DNA from: Glandiceps talaboti
Taxonomy: Eukaryota > Hemichordata > Enteropneusta > Spengelidae
DNA: 17,500 nucleotides
Direction of reading: 5' to 3'
Assembly: GCF_964340395.1 (NCBI RefSeq)
Contig: NC_135563.1
Coordinates: forward strand, 10,241,575 to 10,259,074
How positions within the stretch are numbered: position 1 is the first letter of the stretch; the number at the start of each line of letters is the position of its first letter. The translations under genes were made by a program, and so were the position numbers. The notes below the pieces were generated by a model that was not told where the DNA came from, ran no database searches, and saw only the letters and a program-made list of their open reading frames with translations. Positions 13,471 to 17,500 of the stretch are shown here, piece by piece.

Positions 13471-15906
13471 ATTAAACCAAAGTTTGATTAACCATCAATC
13501 ACACGAACAGTAGACGTTGAAGATTCAAATAGATTATCAAAAACCAGTCAAAGGGATAGTCCATTTAAACCCTTGGCCTAGTAAGATTTAAAAATCATCC
13601 TTTTTGTTCCGAAATAGGCATACTAGGTATTCTGTTCTTAAGCAAAATTCATTAGATGATCACATTAAGTGTACCTCCAAGCCTTGGTATTTTCAATACT
13701 CACGTGGGCGTCTTTTGACTTGACTCTTCCAGGTACATTTGGAATCTTACCGTAGTACTCTCTGTGGAAAAATGTCTCTACGGCCAACTCAAACGCTAAT
13801 ACTTACTGCATAAAATACCGCTTCTTGATCTCATAAAATACCGCTTCTTGATTTTGTTTGCTTTGCAGCAATATGGACAGATAGGCTTTATATCAAAAAA
13901 CAGTTAATTGCATACACATTCCATGAGTTCTTGGAAGAGTATAAAAGGAGATAATTCAAAACCAAATTGTCTACCAGCAATGGCTTTTTCATGTATCTGT
14001 GCTTTGTGGACGATTATGTAATTTGAAGGCTTTTCAGCGTTCAACATGGTCCCGTGTTGAATGTAAACATGTTATTTTTAAATACAGACTTACTAGGTGT
14101 TTTATGGTGCTCTTAATTATAATCGACAATTTAGATAAAGCGTTTATTATCTCAACATAGTTATAGCAAAGGTGATTGCACAAGGGAAATGAAATCCATC
14201 GTAGCTTTTTAAGATATGTCCATTATATCTTCATCCTATTTGTTTTATAAATTAACTTACTTAGCCCATTTTACTGGCTACAAAACTATCGTAGCTCATT
14301 ATCGACTTTGAATGTAAACATACTACTATTTTTGATGAGTTGGTACTGCCGCTGGCTAGAAAAAATGTTAAAAGTTAATACTAGCTATCTTTGGTTTAAC
14401 CGTGCTGCATTCCATAATTATGTATACCATTACACCCATACCGAGCTGATTTTATTTTCACTTATTTACATACTCCTAGGAATGTAACAACTCAAATATC
14501 AACACAGGATGGTCTGTGTGAATATGGATATGGGCATATATCGCTAACGATTGTGCTCATAAAATATTTACTAACTATATTCCAGGCGATAAACATTTGA
14601 AAATGTTACTTAAACAGGTTTCGTCATGTGCTGTTATCGTAACTAAGGTAATAATTGTATAGCAATCTGTTGTATATTCATAAACATCGTGTATTGCCAA
14701 ATTAAATAAGTGACATATGGTAACTTTAATCCCTTCGTACATTTCATGTTTACGTATACCGTAGGAAATTGTAAATTGATGGAATATGCATATACAGTGT
14801 TTATTTACAGTACAACAAGAAATATAAACTAACGTAATAGAAAAAAACGGTATCATATTTTACTAAGATTTTTTACTCATTCCTATCGAAGCAAATGGGA
14901 TGACATGTGTATGTTTTAAAATAAGTATATTAAAAAAAACCCCACAATTTCTTCATTCTTTCATTAATGATTTACACTCTGTACACGACATCACCACTCT
15001 GGACGTATCGCAGTGAGTGTAAGCCACCATTATGAAGGTAACTGGCAAGATGACAATCCTACCCAGGTTAATCCAGCAACGTTAATCTTACCTAGTCATA
15101 GGAACTGTCGTTATGAGGGGGGGTTGTGACCTCGACAGGAAGAAATTACCTTCGCTCTGCGTCAGATTCTCTTATCGATGGCCCCCCTCAATATCCCTTA
15201 ATTGTTTACATTTGGTAGGCGGTTACTCAAAATATCAAAAAAATGGAGGAAATCTTGACAACGTGATGATATAATAGGTAAATTGATGATACAGAGGGTA
15301 ATAAGCATTATACATCAAGAAATTAATATTCCATTTGCAGTCTAGACATAGTACTGAGACACGTCACCTAAATGGTAGAGTTGTCCCACAGGATGCATGT
15401 CCAGTGGTAATGGAGTAATTGTGTCATCATATTGGTTCTGATTCTTTCATTCAAACATTATCCAGTCTTTATCTGATAAATTACTCCCACAAATCTAGAA
15501 GCATATCCAAGAAAAGATGACTTATCAAAAGAAAAGTGGGAAATTACATACTAGGATAATCTGCCACAAAATATAAAAAGAATTTTCAGAGTTGTATTAT
15601 GAAATAATACATATCGACGTTCTCTGTTCATGATGCGCACTAAAATAAAAGTTGTCTGATGGGAAATTATTCATTCCATTCCGTTGCACAGTGATAGTCG
15701 TTCCCTTTTGTATTGTATGTAGCTTATGATGTATAGCACGGAAGTAGCTTTATGATGAATCTAGTTCGTAATAATTATGCCTTTGTGAGTGAAATATATT
15801 TCATCAACGTTCTAGGGTCAAACAAGTACTAGTTAGAGTAGATGTGCCAGGCAGGAACCCATGGTAATGTCATTTGTAATTCTTCTCTCGTCCTTTGATC
15901 TATCCA
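13471..15906. other. AT-rich sequence, no gene seen
   Basis: Contains a 23-base tandem duplication (13809-13852) and two copies of TTGAATGTAAACAT-like sequence near 14057 and 14309. Donor-like strings on the minus strand near 13750 and 15095 have no open exon beside them. The 93-codon minus frame at 14575-14856 shows no domain. Confidence 0.45.
13809..13852. repeat. Tandem duplication, period 23, two copies
   Basis: CATAAAATACCGCTTCTTGA begins at 13809 and recurs exactly at 13832. It is a recent-looking local duplication, since the two copies are identical. Confidence 0.95.
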
Positions 15907-16133
15907 ACGTAATGTGCCTACCTACGCAAGTATGTATGTATCTACCTACATTTACCTACCTTCCCAGCCAGCCATCTACCCACCAACTAACCAACCAACC
16001 AACCAATCAACCTACCTACTTTCCTACAATACCTACATATCTACTTACCTACCTACCTGATTCCCTACCTATCTACCTACCTACCTACCTTCCTACCTAC
16101 ACCACACCACACCACACCATACCATACCATACC
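15907..16133. repeat. Low-complexity CTAC/CAAC/CCACA/CCATA block
   Basis: The block starts with imperfect CTAC tetranucleotides, passes through CAAC (about 15980-16010), returns to CTAC with CTTC variants, and ends in CCACA then CCATA pentanucleotides (about 16098-16133). The top strand is almost free of G. The Tyr-Leu-Pro-Thr frame across it (15861-16241) is a repeat artefact. Confidence 0.95.
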
Positions 16134-16217
16134 ACGTCACACAATATCAGCTACTGCTTAATAGGGAACTTGCAAACCCGAAATGTTGAATGTTGCAGCA
16201 TGGGAAATGTGGTAGTA

Positions 16218-16237
16218 AATACTAATCAATTAGTATT
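16218..16237. promoter_or_regulatory. 20-bp palindrome with homeodomain P2 site
   Basis: AATACTAAT and ATTAGTATT flank a CA centre. The core TAATCAATTA is the TAAT-NN-ATTA (P2) arrangement bound by paired-class homeodomain dimers. It overlaps a forkhead-type TGTAAACA at 16237-16244 by one base. Function is inferred. Confidence 0.35.
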
Positions 16238-16375
16238 GTAAACAGTGTTGATAACTTGTTTGTAACCACAAATAATCAATTCATAGTTACCCTGAAAATT
16301 GTGGGAGGTTAATTTTATCAGTCGCTCCAGATTAGGTATTATGATAACCACAGATAATCCCATAGTCCTTTGCAT

Positions 16376-16389
16376 CTGAGCATGCTCAG
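16376..16389. promoter_or_regulatory. 14-bp palindrome containing a p53-type decamer
   Basis: CTGAGCATGCTCAG is a perfect palindrome. Its centre GAGCATGCTC satisfies RRRCWWGYYY, one p53-family half-site. A second adjoining decamer, normally needed for strong binding, is not seen. Confidence 0.25.
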
Positions 16390-16617
16390 TCTGGATTGCA
16401 AGTTCCCTATTAGTTGTGACCCATTCACTATAGATTGCAAATACAGTCATGGCGTTTTGGTCTTGAACTTGGCTAATTAAAGGGGGCAAGTTCTACAGCC
16501 AACGTAATATGTATCCCAAGCACGGACTCTTGCAGTAAATGTAGAACGAGAATGTGAAGTAACTGTCACTGTATAAATTGGACCATTTGTCTTACACAGC
16601 TCGTTAAATGTTAAATG

Positions 16618-16626
16618 CCAAGGTCA
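16618..16626 (+). promoter_or_regulatory. NR5A/ERR-type half-site
   Basis: CCAAGGTCA fits the extended nuclear-receptor half-site YCAAGGYCR. It lies about 94 bases upstream of the candidate start site at 16720, a plausible proximal promoter position. Confidence 0.25.
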
Positions 16627-16687
16627 ATAAGTCCCATCAAAGACAAAACCAGGTCGAAAACGAAGTTTTGGCGTTATCATATGCTGG

Positions 16688-16722
16688 TATAAAACCTATT
16701 ATCACTCATAAGTTGAATCAGG
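16688..16722 (+). promoter_or_regulatory. Candidate core promoter, TATA plus initiator
   Basis: TATAAAA at 16688-16694 is followed by TCAGGT with its A at 16720, so the TATA box starts at -32, close to the canonical distance. A 5' leader from 16720 would contain four upstream ATGs before 16812, which argues for weak translation or for a start site nearer the ATG. The TTCAACC near 16796-16802, with a poor TAATATA 34 bases upstream, is an alternative. Confidence 0.3.
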
Positions 16723-16811
16723 TATAATGCCACTCTATGTTTACATACGATGACGTGAATCTCCTAATATAGGTAATCTAACACTTTTATGAGTATTCAA
16801 CCTTCAAAACT

Positions 16812-16860
16812 ATGACAGTTCTCAAAGACAATTCCGTGCTAGTGTTCGTAGTCGCGTTAG
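16812..16860 (+). CDS. Candidate first coding exon, signal-peptide-like
   Basis: The ATG at 16812 has A at -3. Sixteen codons read MTVLKDNSVLVFVVAL, a short polar head with one Lys followed by a hydrophobic run (VLVFVVAL), like the start of a secretory signal peptide. The exon ends after the first base of codon 17 at TTAG|GTAAGTG (16857-16867), which matches the donor consensus very well and gives a phase 1 intron, the usual phase after signal-peptide exons of secreted animal proteins. Without splicing the frame would run to a TAA at 16947, giving 45 codons. An upstream short frame from 16789 ends in a TGA that overlaps this ATG (ATGA). I cannot name the protein. The exon is short, so chance cannot be excluded. 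Confidence 0.3.
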
Positions 16861-16996
16861 GTAAGTGTAAAAGCGTATGGTGTTCTGTCGCAGAGCTTTC
16901 ACGAGTGATGCTGGTTACAGAGCAGCAGATAAACAAAACAACAAAATAATGTTCGTGCGTCGTGTGGTTCTGTTATTATTACATATATTTGTCCAG

Positions 16997-17082
16997 AACA
17001 GCAAATTTCCGATCTAAAACTGAATTTGCGTGATTTCGTGTACATGGAACGACCGCGCGCTCATTTGCATACATGTATATAA
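16997..17082 (+). CDS. Possible second exon or alternative end
   Basis: An acceptor-like T-rich tract ending in TTTGTCCAG at 16988-16996 would close a 136-base GT-AG intron from 16861. Joined in phase, the frame continues with QQISDLKLNLRDFVYMERPR and ends at TAA 17080, giving a 44-residue product. No clear donor follows. The acceptor is only moderate and no branch site is obvious, so the true second exon may lie beyond the window. Confidence 0.12.
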
Positions 17083-17131
17083 CAATGCTTCTGGCATTGC
17101 CCTGCAGTGTAAATACCAGTATGCGCGCTCA
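17055..17131 (+). promoter_or_regulatory. GC-rich direct repeat with octamer site
   Basis: GCGCGCTCA occurs at 17055-17063 and 17123-17131, each followed within a few bases by GCAT or TGCA. The first copy runs into ATTTGCAT (17063-17070), the POU octamer on the reverse strand. This is the most GC-rich spot in its neighbourhood. It overlaps the possible second exon, so the two readings compete. Confidence 0.25.
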
Positions 17132-17500
17132 GCGATGCAAGTATTCACAGGTGCAAAATATTCAACAATTTATGTTATTTACCTACCCTCCGTTTGTGTA
17201 TGTTTTTCTGATATGTGCTATTAAGTCTATCACACTGGAAGACTGTTTTTGTTTCATATGCGTCGTAATTTTGACGAATGGACACAAACCAAATTATTTG
17301 TAAGCGTCCTGTCTACATTGTAGAATATGTCGCAAATAGAAAAAAATGCATTTAAAATTTCTACTCGTGTATATATTCACGTGATGCAACTTGTTTTGTA
17401 TAATGTAAATACAAAAACTAAATCCAACGTTTACATAAGGAGAAGAAAAAACATGTCAAAACCAACTAAATCAATATCGTTATGTATGGTAGGCATGGTA
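17132..17500. other. AT-rich sequence to the window end, no gene seen
   Basis: Overlapping short plus frames (17030-17224 and 17073-17303) have no domain. If the 16812 exon is real, this would be intron. Confidence 0.4.

Larger units (their letters stand above)
16159..16412. repeat. Perfect 17-bp inverted repeat, 220-base loop
   Basis: TAATAGGGAACTTGCAA at 16159-16175 is the exact reverse complement of 16396-16412. Outer and inner flanks do not clearly continue the match. It may be the degenerate ends of a small inserted element of about 254 bases. Confidence 0.85.
16134..16600. other. Palindrome-rich stretch upstream of the candidate gene
   Basis: Holds a 17-bp inverted repeat pair (16159-16175 and 16396-16412), a 20-bp palindrome (16218-16237) and a 14-bp palindrome (16376-16389). 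It has no credible open frame. Confidence 0.5.

Noticed and set aside
13250-13513. Open frames giving long Ser or Val runs
   Set aside because: They are produced entirely by AGT, ATC and GTT trinucleotide arrays, with no flanking coding signal.
15091-15100. Minus-strand donor CTAG|GTAAGA
   Set aside because: No open exon or pyrimidine-rich acceptor on the upstream side of the minus strand.
15861-16241. 126-codon plus-strand frame
   Set aside because: Most of it is the CTAC/CAAC/CCACA low-complexity block, and the ends show no domain or splice support.

Overview
This window reads as non-coding genomic DNA from a multicellular eukaryote, most likely an invertebrate animal. It is A+T-rich. It has no long open reading frames, no operon-like packing and no ribosome-binding-site pattern. 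It carries several long compound microsatellites, a decayed LINE retrotransposon tail, and short inverted-repeat elements of the MITE type. The LINE tail is of a kind known from many invertebrates, and the tetranucleotide arrays also fit an invertebrate, but I cannot name the species or phylum from the sequence.

Layout. The left edge (1-130) has a possible TATA promoter and a short first exon ending in a good 5' splice site. About 130-5020 is unique-looking AT-rich DNA broken by a pure (AT)59 array at 2681-2798. At 5026-5139 a GATC array changes into a CAAT array. A probable non-autonomous DNA transposon with long diverged terminal inverted repeats and flanking TA dinucleotides spans 5727-7151. 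It is followed almost at once by the 3' end of a plus-strand LINE, about 7165-7825, holding the reverse-transcriptase C-terminus, the Cys-rich tail and an AATAAATAA-type 3' end. A 230-bp unit occurs twice, at 8993-9226 and 9800-10030, and the second copy sits inside a roughly 390-bp MITE-like element with degenerate inverted ends.

The right half. A patch near 11281-11860 is visibly less AT-rich. From 12554 to 13066 one forward frame has only three stops in about 170 codons, possibly a fossil coding region. A block of GTGA and trinucleotide repeats lies at 13221-13465, and a CTAC/CAAC/CCACA/CCATA block at 15907-16133. Several palindromes cluster at 16159-16412. At the right edge a TATA box and initiator precede a candidate first coding exon (16812-16860). 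That exon encodes a signal-peptide-like start and ends in a near-consensus donor; this is the best hint of a host gene here, running rightward on the plus strand.

I see no tRNA, rRNA, CRISPR array or prokaryotic system. The LINE tail and the simple repeats are well supported. The two promoters, the exons, the decayed frame and the regulatory palindromes are inferences that need transcript or comparative data.
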